This document shows, piece after piece, positions 1-10,800 of a DNA stretch of 64,000 nucleotides; position 1 is the stretch's first letter; the number at the start of each line of letters is the position of its first letter. The DNA is from Pseudoalteromonas luteoviolacea NCIMB 1944 (GTDB lineage Bacteria; Pseudomonadota; Gammaproteobacteria; Enterobacterales; Alteromonadaceae). The notes beneath the pieces were generated by a model. The model had not been told where the DNA came from. It saw only the letters and a program-made list of their open reading frames with translations, and did no database searches. The stretch spans positions 1-64,000 of the forward strand of contig NZ_AUXS01000050.1 in assembly GCF_001625565.1 (NCBI RefSeq). The letters are read 5' to 3'. Both the position numbers and the translations under genes were made by a program.

Positions 1-21
1 TTCAAACTTTTCTTTTGCCAT
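1..21 (-). CDS. tuf: Elongation factor Tu, N-terminal 7 codons only (cut by window edge)
   Basis: The reverse complement of the first 21 bases reads ATG followed by codons for M-A-K-E-K-F-E, the conserved start of bacterial EF-Tu. It lies 57 bases downstream of fusA on the same strand, the usual place of tufA in the str operon (rpsL-rpsG-fusA-tuf). EF-Tu is the GTPase that delivers aminoacyl-tRNA to the ribosome. Only the start is visible, so integrity of the gene cannot be judged. The identification depends on seven residues plus the strong positional context. Confidence 0.85.
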
Positions 22-78
22 TTTAAAATTTCCTATAAAGAAATTAAAGTCCAGTCCTAAGACCGGACCGAACTAAAA

Positions 79-2193
79 TTACTTAACAGCGCGAGCTGCA
101 ATTATTGCGTCGGCAACGTTTTTCGCCGCTTCTGCGTACTTGGAAAATTCCATTGAGTACGAGGCACGACCTTGCGTTGCAGAACGTAAATCGGTTGCAT
201 AACCAAACATTTCAGACAGTGGGACTTGTGCATTTACAAGCTTAAGACCACCAAAAGCGTCTTCCATACCTTCGATCATGCCGCGACGACGGTTTAAGTC
301 GCCTACTACGTCACCCATGTTTTCTTCAGGGGTAGTGACTTCAACTTTCATAACAGGTTCTAAAAGCACTGGTTGCGCTTCTAAAGCACCATTTCTGAAG
401 CCCATTGAACCGGCGATCTTAAAGGCCATTTCATTTGAGTCAACATCGTGGAAAGAACCGTCAAATAACGTCGCTTTCACACCTAACAGAGGGTAGCCCG
501 CAAGCACACCTTGTTTCATTTGCTCTTGAATACCTTTATCAACCGCTGGGATGTATTCCTTAGGAACCGTACCGCCTACGATTTCATTAACGAATTCGTA
601 AGTAGGTGCGTCTTCATCAGAAAAGTCCATTGGTTCCAATTTCAGCCATACGTGACCATATTGACCACGACCACCAGATTGACGTACGAACTTACCTTCA
701 GCTTCTACAGAGCCACGAATGGTTTCTCTGTATGCCACTTGCGGCTTACCAACGTTACAAACAACGTTGAATTCACGTTTCATACGGTCAACAATGATAT
801 CTAGGTGCAGTTCACCCATACCAGAGATGATCGTTTGACCTGACTCTTCGTCAGTTTCAACACGGAAAGACGGATCTTCTGCTGCTAGTTTACCTAGTGC
901 AATACCCATTTTTTCCTGATCAGCGACTGTTTTTGGCTCTACCGCTACTGAGATCACAGGCTCTGGAAATTCCATGCGCTCTAATGTGATCACTGAATCT
1001 TGAGAACAAAGCGTGTCACCAGTGGTAACGTCTTTAAGTCCAATCGCAGCAGCAATATCACCAGCGCGAACTTCTTTAATTTCTTCGCGCGAATTTGAGT
1101 GCATCTGAACAATACGACCAAAACGCTCTTTTTTACCCTTTACAGGGTTATAAACAGAGTCACCTTGACCTACAGTACCAGAATAAACTCGGAAGAAAGT
1201 CAGTGTACCAACAAATGGGTCCGTCGCAATTTTAAACGCCAACGCCGAAAACGGCGCGTCGTCGCTAGCTGGACGAGTAGCTTCAGAATCATCCTCAAGG
1301 ATACCCTGAATCTCTTTAACCTCAGTTGGTGAAGGCATGAATTCAATAACAGCATCAAGCACAGCTTGAACACCTTTGTTTTTGAATGCACTACCACAAG
1401 ACATTGGCACAATTTCGTTGTTCAATGTCAGTTGACGAATCGCAGATTTAATCTCCTCTTCGCTCAACTCACCTTCTTCTAAATATTTGTCCATTAGCTC
1501 TTCAGTCGCTTCCGCTGCACTTTCAACTAAGTGAGAGTGCCACTCTTCAGCTAAATCCTGAAGGTCTGCCGGGATCTCTTCGTATGTGAAAGTCATGCCC
1601 TGGTCATCTTCGTTCCAGTTAATGGCTTTCATTTTGATGAGATCGATAACACCTTTAAATTCATCTTCAGCACCAATTGGTAACTGAATAGGCACAGGTG
1701 TCGCACCAAGACGGTCTTTCACCTGATCCACAACTGCCAAGAAATCTGCACCAGTACGGTCCATCTTGTTAACGAAGATCATACGAGGAACTTCGTATTT
1801 ATTGGCTTGACGCCAAACAGTTTCTGTTTGTGGTTGTACGCCTGATGAAGCACAAAGAACAACAACTGCACCATCAAGTACACGCAATGAGCGTTCTACT
1901 TCGATAGTAAAGTCTACGTGTCCTGGAGTATCAATGATATTGATGCGATGCTCAGGGAACTGAGCATCCATACCTTTCCAGAAACACGTTGTCGCAGCAG
2001 AAGTGATGGTAATACCACGCTCCTGCTCCTGCTCCATCCAGTCCATAGTTGCAGCACCATCATGTACCTCACCAATTTTGTGAGACAGACCCGTGTAATA
2101 AAGTACACGCTCTGTGGTGGTGGTTTTACCTGCATCTACGTGAGCACAAATACCGATGTTACGATAGCGCTCAATTGGAGTAGTACGTGCCAT
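79..2193 (-). CDS. fusA: Elongation factor G (translocase GTPase)
   Basis: EF-G drives tRNA-mRNA translocation by GTP hydrolysis and, with RRF, ribosome recycling. The 704-residue length is normal for the family. The GTPase motifs are complete: AHVDAGKTTTTER (G1), RGITI (G2), DTPGHVDF (G3) and NKMDRTGADF (G4). The later domains end with the typical GGLKLVNAQVPLSEMFGYATDLRS segment of domain V. It is the third gene of the str operon, 27 bases downstream of rpsG, and is followed by tuf. The start codon lies at the family's usual MARTTPIERYRNIGI sequence. Nothing unusual is seen. Confidence 0.98.
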   Translation of the reverse strand: MARTTPIERYRNIGICAHVDAGKTTTTERVLYYTGLSHKIGEVHDGAATMDWMEQEQERGITITSAATTCFWKGMDAQFPEHRINIIDTPGHVDFTIEVERSLRVLDGAVVVLCASSGVQPQTETVWRQANKYEVPRMIFVNKMDRTGADFLAVVDQVKDRLGATPVPIQLPIGAEDEFKGVIDLIKMKAINWNEDDQGMTFTYEEIPADLQDLAEEWHSHLVESAAEATEELMDKYLEEGELSEEEIKSAIRQLTLNNEIVPMSCGSAFKNKGVQAVLDAVIEFMPSPTEVKEIQGILEDDSEATRPASDDAPFSALAFKIATDPFVGTLTFFRVYSGTVGQGDSVYNPVKGKKERFGRIVQMHSNSREEIKEVRAGDIAAAIGLKDVTTGDTLCSQDSVITLERMEFPEPVISVAVEPKTVADQEKMGIALGKLAAEDPSFRVETDEESGQTIISGMGELHLDIIVDRMKREFNVVCNVGKPQVAYRETIRGSVEAEGKFVRQSGGRGQYGHVWLKLEPMDFSDEDAPTYEFVNEIVGGTVPKEYIPAVDKGIQEQMKQGVLAGYPLLGVKATLFDGSFHDVDSNEMAFKIAGSMGFRNGALEAQPVLLEPVMKVEVTTPEENMGDVVGDLNRRRGMIEGMEDAFGGLKLVNAQVPLSEMFGYATDLRSATQGRASYSMEFSKYAEAAKNVADAIIAARAVK

Positions 2194-2220
2194 AATATCC
2201 TCTTAAAGGTCTTGGGCAGA

Positions 2221-2691
2221 TTACCAACGGTAGTGAGCGAATGCTTTGTTCGCTTCAGCCATACGGTGAACGTCTTCACGTTTCTTAACCGCAGTGCCTT
2301 TGTTTTCCGCAGCGTCAAGGATCTCTTGTGCAAGACGAAGACCCATTGACTTCTCGCCACGCTTACGTGCAGAGTCAACTAACCAACGCATACCTAATGC
2401 GTTGCGACGAACTGGACGTACTTCAACTGGTACTTGATATGTAGAACCACCAACACGGCGAGATTTAACCTCAACCGCAGGGCGTACATTTTCAAGTGCA
2501 GCTTCAAAGATTTCTAGGTGCGACTTGCCTGATTTATCAGCAGCCACGTCTAGCGCACCGTATACGATTTTTTCAGCAGTAGATTTCTTGCCGTCTAACA
2601 TTACTACGTTAACGAATTTAGCAAGAAGTTCTGATCCGAACTTCGGATCTGGAAGAATTTTACGTTGACCTATTACGCGTCTTCTAGGCAT
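2221..2691 (-). CDS. rpsG: 30S ribosomal protein S7
   Basis: S7 is a primary binder of the 3' major domain of 16S rRNA and nucleates assembly of the 30S head. The 156-residue protein begins MPRRRVIGQRKILPDPKFGS and contains the conserved GGSTYQVPVEVRP stretch and the C-terminal HRMAEANKAFAHYRW, all diagnostic of S7. It lies between rpsL (102 bases upstream) and fusA (27 bases downstream). In E. coli S7 represses its own operon by binding the rpsL-rpsG spacer. The spacer here is of similar length, but a matching fold was not verified. Confidence 0.98.
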   Translation of the reverse strand: MPRRRVIGQRKILPDPKFGSELLAKFVNVVMLDGKKSTAEKIVYGALDVAADKSGKSHLEIFEAALENVRPAVEVKSRRVGGSTYQVPVEVRPVRRNALGMRWLVDSARKRGEKSMGLRLAQEILDAAENKGTAVKKREDVHRMAEANKAFAHYRW

Positions 2692-2793
2692 TTTATCTCT
2701 CCGATATCTTCAGGTTCGTTTTTTTAAACGAATACCCAAAACAAATTATTCAATATTAAAACTTAAGTGCTTGGCCTTACTAACGGAGAACCA

Positions 2794-3168
2794 TTAGCCC
2801 TTAGGACGTTTTGCACCGTACTTAGAACGACCTTGTTTACGATCGTTAACACCCGCACAGTCAAGCGCACCACGAACTGTGTGGAAACGCACACCTGGTA
2901 AGTCTTTAACACGACCACCACGGATAAGGATTACACTGTGCTCTTGAAGGTTGTGGCCTTCACCGCCAATGTAAGAAGTTACTTCGAAACCGTTCGTAAG
3001 ACGAACACGCGCTACTTTACGTAGTGCAGAGTTTGGTTTCTTTGGTGTAGTTGTATATACACGAGTACATACACCACGCTTTTGTGGACAAGCTTTAAGA
3101 GCAGCAGAGTTGCTCTTTGTAACCTTGCTGCGACGTGGCTTACGTACTAGCTGGTTAATAGTTGCCAT
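2794..3168 (-). CDS. rpsL: 30S ribosomal protein S12
   Basis: S12 lies at the decoding centre and controls translational accuracy. The 124-residue protein starts MATINQLVRKPR and contains TTPKKPNSALRKVARVRL and the GGRVKDLPGVRYH-type loop (here GVRFH). The lysine positions whose substitution gives streptomycin resistance in other bacteria (PKKPNS and the RVKDLPG loop) are wild type. It is the first gene of the str operon; a consensus promoter lies about 100 bases upstream at 3264-3292. The ATG has an AGGAGC ribosome-binding site (reverse complement of 3175-3180). Confidence 0.98.
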   Translation of the reverse strand: MATINQLVRKPRRSKVTKSNSAALKACPQKRGVCTRVYTTTPKKPNSALRKVARVRLTNGFEVTSYIGGEGHNLQEHSVILIRGGRVKDLPGVRFHTVRGALDCAGVNDRKQGRSKYGAKRPKG

Positions 3169-3263
3169 TAAATAGCTCCTGATTAGTTAAAATTACTACT
3201 GAAAAAATAAAATCGACCCAAATTTTCCTTCCATTTTAATGGAACGAATAAATGGGTGGCCGA

Positions 3264-3292
3264 ATTTTAATGAGCAAAGATTAACCTGTCAA
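3264..3292 (-). promoter_or_regulatory. Sigma-70 promoter of the str operon
   Basis: On the minus strand a perfect -35 hexamer TTGACA (3287-3292) is followed after exactly 17 bases by TAAAAT (3264-3269), five of six matches to the -10 consensus. It points at rpsL, whose start codon is 96 bases downstream of the -10. Spacing and consensus quality fit a strong housekeeping promoter. Confidence 0.8.
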
Positions 3293-3542
3293 TAAAAATC
3301 CATTTTACAGCGGTATTTTTCGTCGAATTTGTGCATTTTGAGGCTGTGCTTTTAACTCTAAGGTGATTTACGGCTTATCCTATTTTGCTAAATAGTGATA
3401 TATCTCTCACCCAATATAGATTACACATCGTGCTCCTCGTACCTTTATCAGAGATTTACCAAAACGACAGATACTGACATGTGATTAAGACACCGCCATG
3501 ACAAGTTGCTTTTTCTCCAATCTCGCTCAAATTGTATAGATC

Positions 3543-3570
3543 AAAAAGGCCGCCTTAGAGGCGGCCCTTT
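3543..3570 (-). terminator. Rho-independent terminator after rpoC
   Basis: Read on the minus strand, GGCCGCC-TCTAA-GGCGGCC forms a seven-pair GC-only stem (3548-3566), followed directly by a run of five T. It lies about 30 bases past the rpoC stop codon. Confidence 0.9.
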
Positions 3571-3596
3571 TAGTCAGACTATTTAGTCTCTAAAGC

Positions 3597-6500
3597 TTAC
3601 TCGTTGCCGCCTAATAGGTCAGCGTTAAGTGCGTCTGTAAGCGCCTGAGACGCCTCTTCTGCACTTACTGTTTGCTCTTCAACTGGTAGCTCGCTTTCTT
3701 TGCGACGGTTAATACGCTCTTGGTGATACGCAAAACCAGTACCTGCTGGGATCAAACGACCTACGATAACATTTTCTTTCAGGCCGCGAAGCTCATCGCT
3801 CTTACCGTTTACAGCTGCTTCAGTTAGGACACGAGTTGTCTCCTGGAACGATGCCGCTGAGATGAACGATTCAGTTGCTAGTGATGCTTTAGTAATACCC
3901 ATTAGCTGAATTTCGAATTTAGCTGGGATCTTACCTTGCTTCTCAAGCTCACGGTTTGCAATGTTAACGCGTGCAACCTCCGCTTGCTCACCTGCTAGGA
4001 ACTCAGTGTCACCACCGTCAAGAATGATACACTTACGTAGCATTTGGCGAACAATTGTTTCGATGTGCTTATCGTTAATCTTTACACCCTGAAGACGGTA
4101 AACTTCCTGAACTTCGTTGGTGATGTAGTTAGATACATCTGTCACACCACGTAGACGTAGGATGTCATGCGGAGACTCAGGACCATCAGCAATGACTTCA
4201 CCTTTAGCAACTTGCTCACCTTCGAACACGTTAAGCTGACGCCATTTCGGGATCATCTCTTCATATGCATCGCCTTGATCTGGTGTGATAACTAGACGTT
4301 TCTTACCTTTAGTCTCTTTACCGAAGCTCACAGTACCTGTGATCTCTGCAAGGATAGCAGGATCTTTTGGCTTACGTGCTTCAAATAAGTCAGCAACTCG
4401 AGGTAGACCACCGGTGATATCACGAGTCTTCGAACCTTCTTGCGGAATACGTGCTAATACGTCACCCGGCTGAACAGTTGCACCGTCTGTAATTTCAATC
4501 GTGGTGAATGAAGGTAGACGGATTTCCTGTAGGCCACGCTCTTCGTTTTCGATGATTAGCTTAGGCTCTTTTGCATTTACCTTAGCTAGATCTTTAACTA
4601 CAACACGCGTTAGACCAGTTAGTTCATCAGTCTGAGCTTCTGTATTTGAGTCATCAATATCGCTGAACGATACTTTTGACTGGTGTTCGATAACGATTGG
4701 GTGACTATGCGGGTCCCAGTTAGCAACAATGTCGCTACCTTTAACTTCTGCACCATCTTGAACAGTCAGTACTGCACCGTAAGGTACCTTATAACGCTCT
4801 TTCTCACGGCCTTGCTCATCAATAACCGTAATTTCTGTAGAACGTGAAGTTACAACGATCTTGCCATCTGTATTAATTACAAATTTAGCGTTATGTAGCT
4901 TCATGCTACCGTTGTTTTTAACTTGTACGCTGTTTTCTGCAGATGCTCTTGATGCCGCACCACCGATGTGGAACGTACGCATCGTAAGCTGTGTACCTGG
5001 CTCACCGATTGACTGAGCTGCAATTACACCGACTGCCTCACCTGGGTTAATGATATGGCCACGTGCAAGGTCACGACCGTAACAGTTAGCACATACACCA
5101 AAGTCATTGTCACACGTGATTACAGAGCGAACTTTAACTTCATCTACTGAGTGCTCTTCTAAAAGGTCACACAGTTTTTCGTCAAGCATCACGTTACGTT
5201 CAACCAGTACTTCATCAGTACCTGGCTTACATACGTCTTCTGCAACAACACGACCTAGAACTCGCTCGCGAAGCGGCTCTACAACGTCACCACCTTCGAT
5301 AAGTGGCTTCATTACTAGGCCTTCTAACGTGCCACAATCTGATTCGTTGATAACCAAATCTTGCGCAACGTCTACTAGACGACGTGTTAGGTAACCCGAG
5401 TTTGCTGTCTTAAGTGCGGTATCGGCAAGACCTTTACGTGCACCGTGCGTCGAGATGAAGTACTGAAGTACGTTTAGACCTTCACGGAAGTTTGCCGTGA
5501 TTGGCGTCTCGATGATTGAACCATCTGGACGTGCCATTAGACCACGCATACCTGCTAGCTGACGGATCTGAGCGGCACTACCACGAGCACCTGAGTCGGC
5601 CATCATGAATACTGAGTTGAAAGAGTCTTGTTGCTCTTCTTCACCCTGTGCATTCACAACTGTATCTTTCGATAAGTTCGCCATCATTTCACGTGATAGG
5701 TTTTCGTTAACACGTGACCAGATATCGATTACTTTGTTGTACTTTTCACCCGCAGTTACAAGACCTGATTGGAACTGTTGGTTAATCTCTGCAACTTCAG
5801 CTTCTGCACGCTCGATGATTTCAGTCTTCGTAGGTGGAATAACCATATCGTTAATACCGATAGATACACCTGACTTCATCGCATAGTGGAAACCTGTGTA
5901 CATCACTTGGTCAGCAAACACAACCGTGTCTTTTAGACCTAGGCGACGGTAACACTCGTTAAGAAGACCAGAGATCTGCTTCTTACCTAGCGCTCTGTTG
6001 ATTAGCTCAAACGGAAGGCCTTTTGGCATGATCAATGAAAGGATCGCACGACCTACTGTTGTATCAACAATGTGAGTTTTTTCCGAACGCTCGCCAGTTT
6101 CTTCGTCAACAATAGTTTCTGTTAGACGAACTTTAACACGTGCGTGAAGCTCTGCTGTACCTGTACGGTATGCTTTTTCAGCTTCTTTCGGGTCTTTAAA
6201 CGCAATGCCTTCACCTTTTGCATTGATGCGATCGCGCGTCATGTAGTAAAGACCTAATACAACGTCCTGTGAAGGTACGATGATAGGCTCACCACTTGCA
6301 GGTGAAAGGATGTTGTTTGTAGACATCATTAGTGCACGAGCTTCTAGCTGTGCTTCTAATGTTAACGGTACGTGTACCGCCATTTGGTCACCATCGAAGT
6401 CAGCGTTATACGCCGCACACACCAACGGGTGTAGGTGGATTGCTTTACCTTCGATTAGAACCGGTTCAAATGCTTGGATACCAAGTCTGTGAAGTGTAGG

Positions 6501-7778
6501 AGCACGGTTCAATAGAACTGGGTGTTCACGGATCACTTCATCAAGTACGTCCCAAACCTCTGGTACTTCACGCTCTACCATCTTCTTCGCAGCTTTGATG
6601 GTAGTAGCCATGCCACGGCGCTCTAGCTTACCGTAGATAAATGGCTTGAATAGCTCTAGTGCCATCTTCTTCGGAAGACCACACTGGTGAAGTTTAAGCG
6701 TTGGACCAACTGTGATTACAGAACGGCCTGAGTAGTCAACACGCTTACCTAGAAGGTTTTGACGGAAACGACCTTGTTTACCTTTGATCATGTCTGCAAG
6801 CGACTTAAGAGGACGCTTGTTAGAACCTGTGATCGCACGACCACGACGACCGTTATCAAGTAGTGCATCTACCGCTTCTTGTAACATACGCTTTTCGTTG
6901 CGTACGATGATGTCTGGTGCAGCTAGGTCTAGTAGACGCTTCAGACGGTTGTTACGGTTGATAACACGACGGTATAAGTCGTTCAGATCTGAAGTCGCGA
7001 AACGACCGCCATCTAGTGGTACTAGTGGACGAAGATCTGGTGGAAGTACAGGTAGTACGCTCATGATCATCCACTCAGGGTTGTTACCTGATTGGTGGAA
7101 CGATTCCATAAGCTTAAGACGCTTAGTAATTTTCTTACGCTTAGTCTCAGAGTTAATTGTTGGTAACTCTTCACGCATTTCTGCGATTAACTGACCAAGG
7201 TCTAGTTCGCGAAGTAGATCAAGTACAGCTTCTGCACCCATCTTCGCTTCAAACTCATCACCGTGCTCTTCTAGTGCATCTAGGTACTCTTCTTCACCTA
7301 ATAGCTGGCCACGCTCAAGCGTTGTCATACCAGGCTCTGTTACTACGAATGATTCGAAGTAAAGTACACGCTCGATGTCACGAAGTGTCATATCAAGCAT
7401 TAAGCCGATACGAGACGGTAATGATTTAAGGAACCAAATGTGCGCTACTGGGCTCGCAAGCTCAATGTGACCCATGCGGTCACGACGCACTTTAGTAAGT
7501 GTAACTTCTACGCCACACTTTTCACAGATAACACCGCGGTGTTTTAGTCGCTTGTATTTACCACACAAACATTCGTAATCTTTTACTGGGCCGAAAATAC
7601 GGGCACAGAATAAGCCATCACGCTCAGGCTTGAAAGTACGGTAGTTGATTGTCTCAGGTTTCTTTACTTCACCGTATGACCATGAACGAACCATGTCTGG
7701 AGAAGAAAGACCAATGCGAATTGCATCGAATTCTTCGGTCTTATTTTGTTGCTTCAGAAACTTAAGTAAGTCTTTCAC
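3597..7778 (-). CDS. rpoC: DNA-directed RNA polymerase subunit beta-prime
   Basis: The beta-prime subunit of RNA polymerase holds the catalytic Mg2+ and the clamp. The 1393-residue protein is close to the 1407 of E. coli. It shows the N-terminal zinc motif (CLCGKYK...CEKCGVEV), the active-site NADFDGDQMAVH motif, the second zinc cluster (CDNDFGVCANCYGRD) and the trigger-loop region GEPGTQLTMRTFH. It is the second gene of the rpoBC pair, 104 bases downstream of rpoB, and ends at a strong terminator. It starts at MKDLLKFLKQQNKTEEFD, where homologues start. Confidence 0.99.
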   Translation of the reverse strand: MKDLLKFLKQQNKTEEFDAIRIGLSSPDMVRSWSYGEVKKPETINYRTFKPERDGLFCARIFGPVKDYECLCGKYKRLKHRGVICEKCGVEVTLTKVRRDRMGHIELASPVAHIWFLKSLPSRIGLMLDMTLRDIERVLYFESFVVTEPGMTTLERGQLLGEEEYLDALEEHGDEFEAKMGAEAVLDLLRELDLGQLIAEMREELPTINSETKRKKITKRLKLMESFHQSGNNPEWMIMSVLPVLPPDLRPLVPLDGGRFATSDLNDLYRRVINRNNRLKRLLDLAAPDIIVRNEKRMLQEAVDALLDNGRRGRAITGSNKRPLKSLADMIKGKQGRFRQNLLGKRVDYSGRSVITVGPTLKLHQCGLPKKMALELFKPFIYGKLERRGMATTIKAAKKMVEREVPEVWDVLDEVIREHPVLLNRAPTLHRLGIQAFEPVLIEGKAIHLHPLVCAAYNADFDGDQMAVHVPLTLEAQLEARALMMSTNNILSPASGEPIIVPSQDVVLGLYYMTRDRINAKGEGIAFKDPKEAEKAYRTGTAELHARVKVRLTETIVDEETGERSEKTHIVDTTVGRAILSLIMPKGLPFELINRALGKKQISGLLNECYRRLGLKDTVVFADQVMYTGFHYAMKSGVSIGINDMVIPPTKTEIIERAEAEVAEINQQFQSGLVTAGEKYNKVIDIWSRVNENLSREMMANLSKDTVVNAQGEEEQQDSFNSVFMMADSGARGSAAQIRQLAGMRGLMARPDGSIIETPITANFREGLNVLQYFISTHGARKGLADTALKTANSGYLTRRLVDVAQDLVINESDCGTLEGLVMKPLIEGGDVVEPLRERVLGRVVAEDVCKPGTDEVLVERNVMLDEKLCDLLEEHSVDEVKVRSVITCDNDFGVCANCYGRDLARGHIINPGEAVGVIAAQSIGEPGTQLTMRTFHIGGAASRASAENSVQVKNNGSMKLHNAKFVINTDGKIVVTSRSTEITVIDEQGREKERYKVPYGAVLTVQDGAEVKGSDIVANWDPHSHPIVIEHQSKVSFSDIDDSNTEAQTDELTGLTRVVVKDLAKVNAKEPKLIIENEERGLQEIRLPSFTTIEITDGATVQPGDVLARIPQEGSKTRDITGGLPRVADLFEARKPKDPAILAEITGTVSFGKETKGKKRLVITPDQGDAYEEMIPKWRQLNVFEGEQVAKGEVIADGPESPHDILRLRGVTDVSNYITNEVQEVYRLQGVKINDKHIETIVRQMLRKCIILDGGDTEFLAGEQAEVARVNIANRELEKQGKIPAKFEIQLMGITKASLATESFISAASFQETTRVLTEAAVNGKSDELRGLKENVIVGRLIPAGTGFAYHQERINRRKESELPVEEQTVSAEEASQALTDALNADLLGGNE

Positions 7779-7855
7779 CTTAGCTCTCCTGTCGGAGTTA
7801 ATCTTGAGGGCAAGCTGCGCTCACCCCTTCATTCTTTACAGTTACAGTCCGGGTT

Positions 7856-7875
7856 GGCAGCTCAACTGAGCTGCC
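7856..7875 (-). repeat. Intercistronic hairpin between rpoB and rpoC
   Basis: An eight-pair perfect inverted repeat (GGCAGCTC, loop AACT, GAGCTGCC) lies just past the rpoB stop codon. It has no T run on either strand, so it is unlikely to terminate. An mRNA-stabilising or processing role is only an inference. Confidence 0.5.
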
Positions 7876-7882
7876 GGTCGGA

Positions 7883-10800
7883 TTAACTTTCTTCCAACTC
7901 GATGTTGATACCTAGCGAGCGGATTTCTTTCAACAATACGTTGAATGACTCTGGCATACCCGGTTCCATCTTGTGGTTACCGTCTACGATGTTCTTATAC
8001 ATCTTAGTACGACCATTTACGTCATCCGACTTAACTGTCAACATTTCCTGTAGTGTATAGGCAGCACCGTATGCTTCTAATGCCCATACCTCCATCTCAC
8101 CGAAACGCTGTCCACCGAACTGTGCTTTACCACCCAGCGGCTGCTGAGTAACTAGGCTGTAAGAACCCGTTGAACGTGCGTGCATCTTGTCGTCTACTAA
8201 GTGGTTTAGTTTCAGCATGTACATGTAACCAACAGTTACTTTACGCTCAAATGCATCACCCGTACGGCCATCATAAAGCGTTACCTGACCACTTGATGGG
8301 TAACCACCAAGCTCTAGTAGCTCTTTGATTTCGCTTTCTTTAGCACCATCGAATGCCGGCGTTGCGATTGGTAGACCACCCTTAAGGTTATTTGCTAGGC
8401 GACGAACTTCGTCATCTGAGAATGTAGCAATGTCTACTTCTTGACGACAGTCGCCAAGGTCGTACGCTTTCTTGATGAAGTCACGCAGCTCATGTAGCTC
8501 TGCTTGCTCTTTCATCATATCTTCGATGCGCTCACCGATACCGCGTGCAGCAAGACCCATGTGTGTTTCAAGGATCTGACCGATGTTCATACGTGATGGT
8601 ACACCTAGTGGGTTAAGAACGATGTCTACCGTACGACCTCTTTCGTCATATGGCATATCTTCTACTGGTACGATTGTCGAGATAACACCTTTGTTACCGT
8701 GACGACCAGCCATCTTATCACCCGGTTGGATACGACGTTTAACAGCTAAGTACACTTTAACAATCTTAAGTACGCCCGGCGCTAAGTCATCACCTTGTGT
8801 GATCTTGCGACGTTTGTTCTCAAACTTCTTGTCGTATTCCGCTTTCAGTTCATCGTACTGTGCAGCTAACTGTTCAAGTTCAGCTTGTTGTGCTTCGTCT
8901 GCTAGGCTCTGAGTCAGTAGCTTCTCAGCATTTAGAAGTGCAATTGCATCTTCGTTTTGACCAGATTCAACTAGTAGTTTACGAGCACGAGTTAAAATGC
9001 CACCTTCAAGGATCTTGAATTCTTCATTGAAGTCTTTCTTCGCTTCGCGAAGCTGCATTTCTTCAACTTCAAGTGCGCGCTTGTCTTTTTCAACACCATC
9101 GCGAGTAAACACTTGAACGTCAATAACTGTACCAGAAACCGAGTTAGGCACTCGTAGAGAGCTATCTTTAACGTCAGAAGCTTTCTCACCGAAGATTGCA
9201 CGTAGTAGCTTTTCTTCAGGCGTAAGCTGTGTTTCACCTTTAGGCGTTACTTTACCTACTAGGATATCGCCGCCTTTCACTTCGGCACCGATGTATACAA
9301 CACCTGACTCATCCAGTTTACCAAGTGCAGACTCACCTACATTAGGGATATCAGCAGTGATTTCTTCTGGACCTAGCTTAGTATCACGTGCAATACACTG
9401 AAGCTCTTGGATATGGATCGTGGTTAGACGATCTTCTTGTACAACTCGCTCTGAAAGTAGGATTGAATCCTCGAAGTTGTAACCATTCCAAGGCATGAAC
9501 GCAACACGTAGGTTTTGACCAAGTGCCAAGTCACCTAAGTCCGTAGAAGGACCATCAGCAAGTACGTCACCGCGTACAACTGGCTCACCAACCATACAAG
9601 TTGGTTTTTGGTTAATACATGTGTTTTGGTTCGAACGCGTGTATTTAGTTAGGTTGTAAATGTCGATACCCGCTTCACCAGGAACGCGCTCATCTTCATT
9701 TACGTTAACAACGATACGGCTCGCGTCAGCATATTTTACGACACCACCACGTTTAGCAACGATTGTTACACCTGAATCTTTTGCAAGTGTACGCTCGATA
9801 CCGGTACCTACTAACGGCTTATCAGCGCGTAGTGTTGGTACTGCTTGACGTTGCATGTTCGATCCCATCAATGCACGGTTCGCATCATCGTGTTCAAGGA
9901 ATGGGATTAGTGCCGCAGCCACAGAGATAACCTGCTGTGGAGATACATCCATATACTGGATGCTGTCGCTAGGCATAAAGGTTGATTCACCTTTATGACG
10001 ACATGGAATTAACTCTTCTGCAAACTGGTTCGCTTCAGTCAAGTTTGTATTCGCCTGTGCGATTACGAATTGACCTTCTTCGATTGCAGATAAGTAATCA
10101 ACTTCGTCAGTCACTACGCCATCAACAACTTTACGATAAGGAGTTTCCAAGAAACCGTAGTCATTTGTGCGTGCGTACGTCGACAATGAGTTGATTAGAC
10201 CGATGTTTGGACCTTCAGGCGTTTCGATTGGACAAACACGACCGTAGTGCGTTACGTGTACGTCTCGAACTTCGAAGCCTGCACGTTCACGTGTCAAACC
10301 ACCCGGACCTAACGCAGAAATACGACGTTTGTGCGTAACTTCTGAAAGCGGGTTGTTTTGGTCCATGAACTGTGACAACTGAGAAGAACCAAAGAATTCT
10401 TTAACAGCTGCAGAAATCGGCTTAGCGTTGATCAAATCTTGTGGCATCACGTTATCTAGGTCACCTAGACTTAAACGCTCACGTACAGCACGTTCAACAC
10501 GTACTAGACCAACACGGAATTGGTTTTCAGCCATTTCACCAACAGAACGAATACGACGGTTACCTAAGTGGTCGATATCATCCACTTCGCCTTTACCATT
10601 ACGAATGTCGATAAGAACTTTCATAACAGAAACGATGTCTTCTTTGCTCAGTGTGCCTGGGCCTGTATCTGAATCATAACCAACACGGCTATTGAACTTC
10701 ATACGACCTACTGTTGATAGATCATATCGTTCATCAGAGAAGAATAGGTTGTCGAATAAAGCTTCAGCAGCTTCTTTCGTTGGTGGCTCGCCTGGGCGCA

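Larger units (their letters stand above)
3169..3596. other. Intergenic region between rpoC and rpsL
   Basis: This 428-base stretch separates the rpoBC and str operons, both on the minus strand. It holds the rpoC terminator at its low-coordinate end and the str promoter near its high-coordinate side, with an untranslated leader of about 90 bases before rpsL. The middle part (about 3300-3540) is AT-rich; I see no conserved protein-coding frame or RNA gene in it. Confidence 0.7.
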